A stretch of DNA of 64,000 bases from Pseudoflavitalea rhizosphaerae (GTDB lineage: Bacteria; Bacteroidota; Bacteroidia; Chitinophagales; Chitinophagaceae), in the NCBI RefSeq assembly GCF_003991355.1, contig NZ_RCSU01000001.1:186001-250000 (forward strand), read 5' to 3'. Numbering within the stretch: the first letter of the stretch is position 1; every line of letters begins with the position of its first letter. The position numbers were made by a program, and so were the translations under genes. Below are positions 46,168-56,600 of this stretch, in pieces. The notes below the pieces were generated by a model that was given only the letters and a program-made list of their open reading frames with translations, did not search any database and had not been told where the DNA came from.

Positions 46168-47208
46168 TTAATGAACGATGTAAGGGTTGAAGGTTTCCAT
46201 CTTAACACCCCTGTCGCGCAATACGATGGTATCTTTGAAAGCATGGGTGGTAGTTCCAAAATCTGCCTGGTACTGCAGGTACAGCACATCTCTTTTTTCA
46301 TTTCCCCACATATCGCCTTTCTTTACCAGCTCACCGGTTCCTGTGATGGTATAGGATGCTGTAGCAGGGTTGGCAATACTGCATTTTCCCTGGTTATCGA
46401 AATGCAGGATCAGTTGGAAAGGCACATTCACATTCCCGCGATTCTTCGCATTCAGGGAAACAGACACTTCATTGAGAGAAGTGGTGACCATATTGCAAAG
46501 CTCATCCTTTTCAACAAATGGCGCATGGTAAATCACTGTTGTGTCCAGCGCCGTATTACCTCCTGCTCCATTTACATTATCTATCCCCCTGCGCAAATAG
46601 GTTCCATGATAGGGGTTGATATACTTTACTGCAAATAGCACATAATCTTTTGGCACTGTAACCCAATCTCCGGCATTCCTCCGGTCGGGGTCCGGAAGAT
46701 TGCTCTTACCGCTAAGTACAGAATCGGCATTTGTTACTCCAGTGATGCGCATCGGAATAACGAAAGTATTTTTGATGGAGCGCGGGTCCTGGAAGAATTC
46801 ATCTTTCAATTGCACTTCAAGACCGCCCATGAATTTACCTGAAGGGATCAGGATCGTCTGGTCTTTGGTTGAAGGTAAAGAGTAATAGCTCTCAGGCATC
46901 ATTACAATATCGTCACCGGCAGCTGATTCAAATTTCAGGTCCTGCGCCAGCGATGGATCTGCAACAACAGTCAAAGTAATATTCTTCTTATTTTCATATA
47001 CTCCACCCATGGTAGCCATCACAAGGCATTTATGCTGGTTATCCAAGGTATTGTCATAAATATCCTCTCCCAGCACCAGTGTTTTTACAGGCGATTGATA
47101 AGGGAAATAAACAGTGGAATATTTATAGTCGGGAAATACAGTATCCTTATTGGAGCATGAGTAAAAGACCACCAGAAGTATGAACGACAGCAATATCAAT
47201 TTTTTCAT
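46168..47208 (-). CDS. surface lipoprotein after SusD (BT_3987/DUF1735-like, XusE position)
   Basis: 346 residues, lipobox FYSC (C18). The N-terminal about 30-190 region (LTLVVADPSLAQ.. SYYSLP..ILIPSG) resembles the DUF1735/BT_3987-like domain found in glycan-binding lipoproteins, and the rest resembles the DUF5627 type (from memory). Such proteins follow susD genes and act as surface glycan-binding proteins. It is the fifth gene in SusC-D-C-D-lipoprotein order, the position of xusE in xylan systems. No catalytic motif is seen. Ligand is probably a xylan (inference). Confidence 0.75.
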   Translation of the reverse strand: MKKLILLSFILLVVFYSCSNKDTVFPDYKYSTVYFPYQSPVKTLVLGEDIYDNTLDNQHKCLVMATMGGVYENKKNITLTVVADPSLAQDLKFESAAGDDIVMMPESYYSLPSTKDQTILIPSGKFMGGLEVQLKDEFFQDPRSIKNTFVIPMRITGVTNADSVLSGKSNLPDPDRRNAGDWVTVPKDYVLFAVKYINPYHGTYLRRGIDNVNGAGGNTALDTTVIYHAPFVEKDELCNMVTTSLNEVSVSLNAKNRGNVNVPFQLILHFDNQGKCSIANPATASYTITGTGELVKKGDMWGNEKRDVLYLQYQADFGTTTHAFKDTIVLRDRGVKMETFNPYIVH

Positions 47209-47240
47209 TTGTCTATTTTTTTATGGTTAGGCAACCAGTT

Positions 47241-48995
47241 CTACCACCCCTTGTTTTGCAGCAGGTTTAATTTCAGAACATCATTATAGGGCAAAGGACC
47301 GTAGTTCATATAGTCTGCATACTGCCTGTTCTCAACATTACTGACCGTGTATACATTATTGTTGATACTAACTCCTTTGGCCGGTTCAGTAAGGTTTTCA
47401 TTCCACCTGCGCAGGTCCCAGAACCTGAACCCTTCGAAGCACAGCTCTATCCTTCTTTCGTTGTGGATCAGCTTTCTCATATCATCTTTACTGGTAACAG
47501 AAGCAAGATAAGCATCAGGCTGTGTTATTCCTGCCCTGTTCCGGATTGCGGCAATCACTTCCCTGGCGGAATAACTGTGTGCACCTTTACCATCGGGTCC
47601 CCATGCTTCATTGGCAGCTTCTGCATAAGCGAGGAACAATTCCGTATACCGGATATACGGCACATAATGTCTCTGCGTATTGGTGCTGGCCGGATTGAGG
47701 TTCACATCTTCGCGGAGCAGTTTACGCATATAGTAGCCGGTACGGGTAGAGGTGGAAATAGCATTCAATCCATCATCGGAAGTGCCGACCCTTGTATAGA
47801 TAGTGGCGCCGCCGGGTCCCATCTTGCTTCCATTCACCACAATATACAGCGCCAGACGCGGGTCCCTGTTTGTATAGGGATTGCCGGCATCATAGCCGCT
47901 GGCAGGATCGTTAACCGGAAAACCGTTCAACATGGGGAATGCATCCACCAGGTTCTGTGTTGGGTTCACCCGTCCATTACCATAGAGTGTTGGAGGATAA
48001 TTATCCCTTTCCAGGTTATTCCCATCGCCTACATTACCTCTCCAAAGCACTTCCCGTGGATTATTCCCTGCCGCCAAACCGTTGATCTCACCTGCGTTCT
48101 TGCTCGCATACCAGTACACCCCATTATTGGCAATGCCAGACAATCCGCCGATAAGGTCCAATACTGCTGCTGCATCATCTGCTGCTTTATCCCAGGTGAT
48201 GGAAGTTCCCTGTGCGTAGGCAGGACTTGCAGCGAGTAAAGATATTTTCGCACGGATTCCTTTTATAATACGAGAAGTCATTCGTTGTGCATTATAGGCG
48301 CCAAATACGCGGTTGTAATCAGACACTGTTGTTTTACCTGCATACTTCGATGGTATTTCTCCGGCGGACCCGATATTCACAAAATCTAGGGGCAGAAAAC
48401 TTTCCGCCATTTCCAGGTCTTTGTAAGCCTGTTGCACACATTCTTCAAAAGTATTGCGCGGCACCCTGAATTCGGATTTGCTATCCAATGATTTTGTGAG
48501 TATGGGTACTCCCAGCAACTTATTGTCTGTTCCCCAACCACCATGCGCCTGCAATAAATAGAACATGAACAATGCCCTAAGTCCATATGCTTCACCTTTA
48601 ACCCTGTCGTTGAACATCTCTTTCGTGTGTTCGCCTGTCGATGCCCAGTTCACTTTGTCGGCTTCCTCCAAAATCAAATTCAAATATTGAATGGCGGCGA
48701 ATGATCCTGTCCATTGGTCCATCGGATTGTTGATGGATGACCAGTTACCGGTGGCCATCAAGCGAAAACTGTTGTTGGGGTTGTTAGACACTGCATCATC
48801 AGTGGCAACATCATTGAGGGAATAACTACCCAACGGTAAACGTACATAACCATTCAGCAAAAGACCTTCTGCAAATGCCGCATCATTGTAAATATCACTC
48901 AGCCCGCGATTATTTTCATCGGCAGGGTTCAAAATCTTTTTACAGCTGCAAAAGGCGATGCCCAAAGCAAATATGAAAATATAACTAGCTTTCAT
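47241..48995 (-). CDS. SusD family lipoprotein, second copy of the tandem
   Basis: 584 residues, lipobox AFCSC (C18). SusD/RagB-type features: KGEAYGLRALFMFYLLQAHGG at about 135-155 and the C-terminal LIHNERRIELCFEGFRFWDLRRWNENL with the family signature. It pairs with the SusC at 49019-51835 (23 bp gap). Expected to bind and hand over oligosaccharides at the outer surface. Corresponds in order to xusD of xylan systems. Confidence 0.95.
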   Translation of the reverse strand: MKASYIFIFALGIAFCSCKKILNPADENNRGLSDIYNDAAFAEGLLLNGYVRLPLGSYSLNDVATDDAVSNNPNNSFRLMATGNWSSINNPMDQWTGSFAAIQYLNLILEEADKVNWASTGEHTKEMFNDRVKGEAYGLRALFMFYLLQAHGGWGTDNKLLGVPILTKSLDSKSEFRVPRNTFEECVQQAYKDLEMAESFLPLDFVNIGSAGEIPSKYAGKTTVSDYNRVFGAYNAQRMTSRIIKGIRAKISLLAASPAYAQGTSITWDKAADDAAAVLDLIGGLSGIANNGVYWYASKNAGEINGLAAGNNPREVLWRGNVGDGNNLERDNYPPTLYGNGRVNPTQNLVDAFPMLNGFPVNDPASGYDAGNPYTNRDPRLALYIVVNGSKMGPGGATIYTRVGTSDDGLNAISTSTRTGYYMRKLLREDVNLNPASTNTQRHYVPYIRYTELFLAYAEAANEAWGPDGKGAHSYSAREVIAAIRNRAGITQPDAYLASVTSKDDMRKLIHNERRIELCFEGFRFWDLRRWNENLTEPAKGVSINNNVYTVSNVENRQYADYMNYGPLPYNDVLKLNLLQNKGW

Positions 48996-49018
48996 AAAAT
49001 TAGTTGTTTCGAGATTAC

Positions 49019-51835
49019 CTAAAATTCACCTTTCACGCCAAAATTGTAGGACCTTGATTGTGGTATGGAACCGATATTCAGTTCAAGGATCTCCCTGTTT
49101 TTGGCAATTGTAAGCAGATCAAAGCCACTAACGTAGATGTTCACCCCTTTTACGAATGATCCCTTCAGGATCTTTTTTGGCAATGACCAGGTAAGTTGCA
49201 CTTTTGAGATGTTGAACCTGTCGGTGCTGTAAGTCCAGTAATCAGAGTTGCGAAAATTATTTCCGCTGCCAAGCGTACTCAATGCCGGATAGCTGGCAGT
49301 GTTCTTTGTTTCTTCCGTCCAGCTGTTCCGCACTACCCCTGAATATTTAGCAGCTCCCGTTACCCAGAAATAATCACCGTTCTTTATGGCTGTTCCACCA
49401 AATGATCCGGTTCCCAGCACAAAGAGTGTGAAATCTTTCCATTGCGCAGTAATATTCAAACCTCCGGTAAAAGGGCTGCTCCAGCGTCCTAACATCACTT
49501 CATCCCGCTCGTCAATCACTTTATCGCCATTTTGATCTACATACCTGATATCACCCGGCTTTACAGTACCGAATCTTTGGGTTGCATGCTGATCAATTTC
49601 ACCCTGGTCTCCAAAAAGGCCCTGACTTTGCAGTCCGAAAATCGCATCTACCGGTTTACCAGCGCGGTTGCGGTAAGCATCGGTGAATAATTCATCACGC
49701 TTCAGCGCCTTTGTAGTAACATAAGTGCCTGCTGCTCCAAGAGTGAGCCTGACCTCACCTACCCTTTCATGAAAATTCACACTGAAATCGAATCCCTGGT
49801 AACGGTTTGCCCCGAAGTTGGCGTAAGGCACAAAAGATGTTTCAGGATAACCGGTAAAAAAGAATCCGGGATACAGGCTATAGTTCTGCACAGGCATTCC
49901 ATCTTTTTTGATATGGAACAAACTGGCCATGAAATCGATCTTTCCTTTATACAATGCGCCCTCGATGCTCAGATTGAACTCCTTTCTTTTGGCATAAGTA
50001 AGCCCCAGGTTCTCACCGCGGGAAATGGTGGTGGTGCGGTTGACGAAGGTCCCATCTGCCCAGGAGTAATAAGCCGTAGGAGAATAAACGGCATCGTACA
50101 GGTAGTAATTATTAATGCCAAAGTCCAGGTCTGTATTCACAATACCGGCAGAAGCCGTCAGTTTCAGGCGGTCCACCACAGCGGAATTTTTCAGAAAATC
50201 CTCTTCGCTCAGCACCCATCCCAGGCTGGCGGTTGGGGAAAATGCCACACGTTTGCCTGCTGGCAGCCTGGTGCTGTTCACAACCGCTCCGCTGAATTCC
50301 GCATAATATCTCTGATCGAAATTGTATCCCAGGTGCAGTCCGGCATTTGCGTTTGTACGGTACTGGTAGTCGCCCGTCTGCCTCCTGCGCATGCCATCAG
50401 CCAAAAGCATTACGGATACATTGTGCTTTTCCCGGAAGGTGTTTTTATAGTTGATCTGAAAATTGAAATCGATCAGCTGATCACTCCAGGTATTGCTGAG
50501 GTTTTGTGTACCGGGCCTGGCATCCTTGTTATACATGGTAAGGTCCGTAATGGAATCCTTACCATTGATCTTATTCCAGGTGGGCACATAGATCGCATAA
50601 GTATTGTTCACAGATTCATTATACCGGTTTGAATAGTCCACGCTCACTTCACCGTGAAAAGACAGTCCGCTCAACAAATTCCTGAGATCCACATCTATAC
50701 CGCTGGTATACTGAAATTGCCTGTTGGTGAAAATATTATAACCTGCGCCATAAACATCAGAGATAGGATTTGTGAGAAATTGCTGGGTGCCTCCCTGTAA
50801 ATACTTTCCTTCTATCAAATTCCGGCGGCCACCCGCCAGCGCCTGCGCTCCCTTGGATCCTGCTGCTATATAACTGACAGGGATAAGCGGCGCAAAGCGA
50901 TGTGGCTGCAAACTATCTGCACGCTGCCAGTAATTTCCCAATGCATTCCTGCTGGTGAAAAAAACGGCAGACACATTTACATAGGTGCTGATAAAATTAT
51001 TCAATTTAAGATCGATATTACCACGAAGGTTCAGCCGGGTAATATGCTCATCCTTTCCTTCACCAAAATTCAGCAGTGAATTTTGATTATGGAAACCAGC
51101 CAGCGCATAGAACCTGGCACGTTCAGTACCACTTGAGAATTCGGCATTGGCCGTATGTGTATTAAAAAATTTGCGCAAATAATCAGAAGAGAAATAATCG
51201 ATATCGGGATATTGGTAAGGGTTTGAATGTGCGGCATGTTTTGCGATGGTGGAGTCTGCATATAAAGCAGGCAAGCCATCGTTCTTCAATGCCTGGTTGT
51301 AATAGGTCATATAATCGGCAGCACCCAGATAATCAGGATATGATTTCGGTTTGCTCACCATTGTATTGAGACGCACATTGATTACCGGGGCGCCGGCCTT
51401 CCCCCTTTTTGTGGTGATCATCATCACGCCGTTTGCTGCGCGGCTACCATATAACGCAACAGCATTTGCCCCTTTCAGGAATGTGATCTGTTCAATTTCG
51501 TTTGTAGTGACGTCAGTAACAGACCGGGGCACTCCATCGATGAGAACGAGGGCTGCACCCAGGTTCCATAAATTGGTCCCTCCGGCAAATGCTTCAATGC
51601 CTTCGAGGGGATTGGTGCCATAATGCTTATCGAGGTATTGAGGAGGATTCAATATGGAAATGGCGCCAGGAGCATCTTTCCTGTCAACTGTCCTGTATGC
51701 TACATGCACCAGTGAATCTTTGCCGGGGGTTTGCAGGTCTTTTGAGTTGGCGGAAGTCTGTCCCAGGGCATCCGGACCAATCCCCGCACACAATCCACAG
51801 GACAGCACCACTCCAGCTAATATATTTTTTTTCAT
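49019..51835 (-). CDS. SusC family TonB-dependent receptor, short N-terminus
   Basis: 938 residues, shorter than the ~1060-residue partner. Signal peptide to about 25. There is no carboxypeptidase-like beta domain or STN domain; the mature chain goes nearly straight to the plug (VLIDGVPRS, FLKGANAVALYGSRAANGVMMITTKRG). The barrel follows and ends YNFGVKGEF with a terminal Phe. It is the second SusC of the tandem and corresponds to xusC. Outer-membrane import channel with the SusD downstream. The gene is 33 bp after the first SusD. Loss of the N-terminal domain suggests a different TonB-binding or assembly mode (inference). Confidence 0.94.
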   Translation of the reverse strand: MKKNILAGVVLSCGLCAGIGPDALGQTSANSKDLQTPGKDSLVHVAYRTVDRKDAPGAISILNPPQYLDKHYGTNPLEGIEAFAGGTNLWNLGAALVLIDGVPRSVTDVTTNEIEQITFLKGANAVALYGSRAANGVMMITTKRGKAGAPVINVRLNTMVSKPKSYPDYLGAADYMTYYNQALKNDGLPALYADSTIAKHAAHSNPYQYPDIDYFSSDYLRKFFNTHTANAEFSSGTERARFYALAGFHNQNSLLNFGEGKDEHITRLNLRGNIDLKLNNFISTYVNVSAVFFTSRNALGNYWQRADSLQPHRFAPLIPVSYIAAGSKGAQALAGGRRNLIEGKYLQGGTQQFLTNPISDVYGAGYNIFTNRQFQYTSGIDVDLRNLLSGLSFHGEVSVDYSNRYNESVNNTYAIYVPTWNKINGKDSITDLTMYNKDARPGTQNLSNTWSDQLIDFNFQINYKNTFREKHNVSVMLLADGMRRRQTGDYQYRTNANAGLHLGYNFDQRYYAEFSGAVVNSTRLPAGKRVAFSPTASLGWVLSEEDFLKNSAVVDRLKLTASAGIVNTDLDFGINNYYLYDAVYSPTAYYSWADGTFVNRTTTISRGENLGLTYAKRKEFNLSIEGALYKGKIDFMASLFHIKKDGMPVQNYSLYPGFFFTGYPETSFVPYANFGANRYQGFDFSVNFHERVGEVRLTLGAAGTYVTTKALKRDELFTDAYRNRAGKPVDAIFGLQSQGLFGDQGEIDQHATQRFGTVKPGDIRYVDQNGDKVIDERDEVMLGRWSSPFTGGLNITAQWKDFTLFVLGTGSFGGTAIKNGDYFWVTGAAKYSGVVRNSWTEETKNTASYPALSTLGSGNNFRNSDYWTYSTDRFNISKVQLTWSLPKKILKGSFVKGVNIYVSGFDLLTIAKNREILELNIGSIPQSRSYNFGVKGEF

Positions 51836-51868
51836 TTATTTCCTTTTAATCTTTTTGAACGAACGCAA

Positions 51869-53686
51869 TTAATAGCCGGGGTTCTGAGGAAAGGAGAGAT
51901 ACAGGTTCACATCGTTTACCTTCAGAGGCAACCAGTAATTCTTATCCTCGAATTTGCGTGTTACCAGTATTTTCTCCCTTATATTTATCGGATTGCCGTT
52001 GATATCGCGATCAAATTCAATGGCAGTTTTTTCCCTGTACTTCAATTGGTCAGCAAGCAGCCATCTGCGCAGATCGTTGTAACGGAATTCCTCTTCAAAC
52101 CCAAGTTCCATCGCGCGTTCACGAATGATCTCTCCCATGAATTTCTCTTTGTCCGCAACAAATTTTGCATCAACCCTTCCGGCGCCGCAGCGGTCCCTCA
52201 CTTTGTTGAAGGCTGCTTCAGCAGTGATATAATTGGGACCATTGCTTGTTGCAGAACCGTATCCCTGCAATACTGCTTCTGCGTACATCAGGTATACATC
52301 AGCGAGACGCATATAGGCCAGCTGCATATGGTTATTGGGGAAATTATCGATATTGTTGGCTGTCATCGGAGTGAGCTTCCGGAGAAGATATCCTGTGCGT
52401 CCGATAGCGGAGTTATCACGACTGTGCCCGTTATTTGCCAGATTGGTATAACGGAATTTTTCTTTATCGGCCGGCGCAGACCCTTTGATGACCTGGTCCC
52501 TGTCTATCACGATATCATGATAAAAGCGCGGATCACGGTTCACCCAGGGATTGGCCGGATCATAACCTGACATTGGATCATCAATTGGTAAACCATTCGC
52601 CATGCCATAATTCTCCACAAACCTTGCATTCGGGGATGCATAACCGCCACCGATATTTCCTTCGGCAAATATGGAACTCGGCCCCCAGGGACAACCGGTA
52701 AACCAGGCGCTGTATACCGGATTCTGAAAAATAGCTTCAGGATATCCGGGAATGAAACTTCCGCCATTGGTGTAGAAAAGATTACTGTATTTGGAAAATT
52801 CGATCAGTCTTACCCAGGTCTCACCATTATCAACCAGCTTCAGTAATTCCGCAAATGCCTCTGCCGCTTTCATGCAATAGTTCACATCAAAACCTGCATT
52901 GCCGGTGGATGAACGATTCATCAGCGGGCTACCGGCATACAAATAATTCTTGCCAAGATACCCCAGGGCAGCGGTTTTGGTTAGACGAAGCTGATTCTTG
53001 CCCAGCGTAGCCTTACCTGCTTCCGTGTTATCCCAGTTGACTGGTAAAAGATTGGCTGCTTCTCTGAAATCTGCCGCCACACGATCTGCCATGGCATGAT
53101 AAGTCAGGCGCGGCAACTCAAGTTTTGCACTGGGCGATAATACTGTATCGATGAAAGGAAGTCCACCCCAATAGGTCATCAATTCAAAATGGTACCAGCC
53201 TCTGAAAAATAATAATTGTCCTTTGATCAGGTCTTTCTCCTCCTGCGTACCGTTAAGTTTATCCATATTGGCCAATCCTAAATTGGCTTTATGGATCCCA
53301 TACCAGGAATTTGGCCACAGGCCCTTTCCATGCCCGGTTGCCGGGTCGGCAACATACCTGGGAGCATCCAGCCATGAGATCCATTCACCCGTGGTCCAAC
53401 ACCAGGAGTCACCATTGTCCAGTTGCTCATTCAACCAGGTAACGCCGGTCTTATGGATGATCTCATCGCCCAGGATCCAGTCACAGGCCCAGGTCTTACT
53501 TGTATATTCAGGAACCAGGGAATAAAGCTCTTCAGTGAAGCCCTGGAAATTTGTAAAATTGATGAAGGCGTCGGTTGGAGATACATCTGCTGCAGGAGCC
53601 CTGTCAAGATAACGCGTACAACCAACCATCCCCGTTAGCGCCAGAAAGATAAAGCTGGCAATGATAATATTCTGATACCTTTTCAT
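51869..53686 (-). CDS. SusD family lipoprotein, first copy of the tandem
   Basis: 605 residues from the ATG at 53686; that start opens on a signal sequence with lipobox MVGC (C23) and leaves an 11-bp gap after susC, while an upstream codon would overlap it. SusD features: GQLLFFRGWYHFELMTYWGGLPF, and near the C-terminus IRERAMELGFEEEFRYNDLRRWLLAD. Partner of the SusC at 53698-56880. Outer-leaflet ligand-binding lid. Position of xusB in xylan systems. Confidence 0.95.
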   Translation of the reverse strand: MKRYQNIIIASFIFLALTGMVGCTRYLDRAPAADVSPTDAFINFTNFQGFTEELYSLVPEYTSKTWACDWILGDEIIHKTGVTWLNEQLDNGDSWCWTTGEWISWLDAPRYVADPATGHGKGLWPNSWYGIHKANLGLANMDKLNGTQEEKDLIKGQLLFFRGWYHFELMTYWGGLPFIDTVLSPSAKLELPRLTYHAMADRVAADFREAANLLPVNWDNTEAGKATLGKNQLRLTKTAALGYLGKNYLYAGSPLMNRSSTGNAGFDVNYCMKAAEAFAELLKLVDNGETWVRLIEFSKYSNLFYTNGGSFIPGYPEAIFQNPVYSAWFTGCPWGPSSIFAEGNIGGGYASPNARFVENYGMANGLPIDDPMSGYDPANPWVNRDPRFYHDIVIDRDQVIKGSAPADKEKFRYTNLANNGHSRDNSAIGRTGYLLRKLTPMTANNIDNFPNNHMQLAYMRLADVYLMYAEAVLQGYGSATSNGPNYITAEAAFNKVRDRCGAGRVDAKFVADKEKFMGEIIRERAMELGFEEEFRYNDLRRWLLADQLKYREKTAIEFDRDINGNPINIREKILVTRKFEDKNYWLPLKVNDVNLYLSFPQNPGY

Positions 53687-53697
53687 AAAACAGGCTT

Positions 53698-56600
53698 TTA
53701 AAAGGTTATGTTGCAACCCAGGTTGATACGTCTGATGGTTGGATAGGCTGTAGCTGCCCCCATACTCACTTCGCGATCATCTGGCATTTTTGTCCACAAA
53801 AGGAGATTATCCCCGTTGATGTAAAGCCGGAATGCATTGATTCCGATATTCTTTAGCTGGGCTAACTTGAATGTATAAGCGATCTCGGCATTTTTCAATC
53901 GCAGGTAAGAACCATCGTACAGGTAGGTGGTTCCATAGTATGGCATTACACTGGCATACCTGGGCATAGGAACATCAGCATTGGGATTGTCCTTTGTCCA
54001 GTATGCGCCCTGCTTATAAACATTGTCGTAATGGTACTGTCCGGAGAAGCTCACCAATTGCAGGTAACGGTTGATATTGTTCACTCCGTAGAACTGCACA
54101 AAAGCGCTGAACCCTTTCCACTCAACACCAATGGTAGCATTGTAGGTGTTTTGCGGTCTCTCAGGGTATCCGGTGGGAACAACATCTTTATTATCGATCA
54201 CACCATCACCGTTATAGTCGATCATATTGAGGTTACCCGGCAGTTTCTGATTGTCGTAGGTATTGAGGCGTGTACTTCCATACACTTCGTTCCAGTTGTT
54301 GTAATAGCCACTGCTCACGTACGAATATGCCTGACCGATAGGCTTTCCGGCCCTTTTCTGGTAATCATCCAGCAGTTGCGCATCTTCCGCTTCAATGATC
54401 TTGTCTTTTGCGTGGGTCATTGCGAAATTCGCCCATACTCTCAGGTCCCTGTTCAAGGATTTATTAAGACGAAGTTCAATCTCATAACCTTTGTTTCTCA
54501 CTTTTCCCAAATTGGCCGTGGCCGGCTGAACCCCGAAATAAGAAGGCACAGAACGGGACGATCCTGCCAACAGGATATCTGTACGATAATCATTGAACAC
54601 TTCAACGGTACCGGACACCAGGCCATTCCATAATGTATAGTCCAATCCAAAATTTGCCTTGGTCACTTTCTCCCAATGGATATCCGGATTACCTACACTG
54701 GCTTGTGCTTCAGACCACCAGGTATAAGGACTGTTCTGGCCTGCAGATGAGCCCAGGGGCGTATTACGCCCATAGGTCCAGTTGGTCATATACAGCCAAC
54801 GGCCATTCACGTTATCGTTCCCTACCTGTCCGTAAGATGCACGAAGTTTCAATGAATTCAGGAATACCAGGTTCTGCATGAATTTCTCATTACTGATCAT
54901 CCAGCCTACAGCAGCAGAAGGGAAGAAAGCGAAACGGTACTCCGGTCCGAATTTTTCAGAACCGTTATAGGCGCCATTGAATTCGGCGAAATACCTTTGA
55001 TCGAAATTATAGGTCACCCTGCTCACCCAGTCCTCGCGGAAATGCTCAAACTCACTACCGGTTGCATACTTGTCACGGCTGAACAATCCCATGGCAGTAA
55101 TATCGTGCATACCAAACCTCCTTGCATAGTCTATCTGCAGCTGGTAAAATAATTTGCGGTAGGAAGAACCGTTTAACACTGCATCCACATTTGGATTCCA
55201 GCGTGGAGGGATCCAGTCGAACTGATTTGTACCCAGGTACCGGCTGTATTTTTTTTCACCGGTCACAGGGTCTATGTACTCTTCCTGGATATTTCCATTG
55301 TCATAGATCCCGCCCTGTGACACGAATGAATTGTCGAATGAAAGTGTTCCTTTGGCGGCCAGCCCTTTCAGGATCGCACTAAGGTCCTGCCTCAGCGTAA
55401 AATCAGTGGTGATCCGTGTTGTGGTGGTTTTTCGAATTCCATTATTACCCATTACGGCCAGCGAGTTGATGGTAGATACCGTTTCCAGTGGGAAGTATCC
55501 CCATCCGCCATCTGAATATCGTGGATAATAAAGGTTGGGAGCATTGTTATAGATACTTTGCCAGATACGGTATTCCCAACTGTCCTGTCCATACGCATCC
55601 TGCTTCACGCCATAAGAGCCGGCCAGATTGGCCGAGAGCAAAGTGGTTTTGGTAAGATTGAAATCCAGGTTGGTGCGAGCATTCACGCGATCAAATCCAT
55701 AACCGGGCTTATAGGTTTTACCATTATCGATCTTTTTGATGATATCACCTTCATGCAGGAGATCGATCGAAGAGAAATATTTTACGTTCGGAGAACCACC
55801 CGCAATGTTCAGGCTGCCATTATAAGACATTACATGATTTTTGATCAACTGGTCCTGCCAATCTATATTCGGATATCTTTCCCTTTCCTCCTGGTTTGCC
55901 GGATTCCTGTATTTTTCCAGCTCGGCATGGGGCACATAACTGAACCACGAGGATGGAGAAATGCCCAACTCCCTTTCAATGGCCAGATCGCGAATTTTGA
56001 TAGCATCATAAGCGTCGTGTTTGCTTGCCAGCTTGGAAGGGATCTTCATGGTCATATTTCCGGTAAAACGGATCTCAGCTTTGCCTTCTCTTCCCCGTTT
56101 TGTAGTGATCAGGATAACGCCATTGGCGCCCTTCACACCAAATACCGCCGTGGCGGAAGCATCTTTCAAAACAGAGATCGTTTCTACAGAGCCAATGTCC
56201 ACGCTGTTCATCGGACGTTCAATTCCGTCTACCAGCACCAGCGGGTCACTATTATTCCAGGTACTCTGTCCGCGGATATAGATCCTCGGGTCTTCTGCGC
56301 CCGGCGTTCCCTGCGTTGCAACAGTGATAACGCCTGGCAGGTTTCCTGTTAATGCAGCGCCCAGGCTGGATACACCACCGGTCCTTTGCAGTGTTTCACC
56401 TTTTACCTGTGATATGGCGCCTACCAGGCTTTGCTTTTTTTGTTTGCCATAACCCACCACAATAGTACTGTCCATTGCCGAAGTAATGGGTATCATGCTG
56501 ACCAGGATATTTCGCTTCCCTTCAACAACCAATTCCTGACGTGCATAACTAACATGCGTAAACACCAGCACAGATTTTTCATTGGCAACTGTGATGGAGA

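Noticed and set aside
49769-50632. Plus-strand open frame of 287 codons inside SusC
   Set aside because: Antisense shadow of a conserved TonB-dependent receptor; no motifs.
55558-56352. Plus-strand open frame of 264 codons inside the first tandem SusC
   Set aside because: Shadow frame; the plug-domain motifs are on the other strand.
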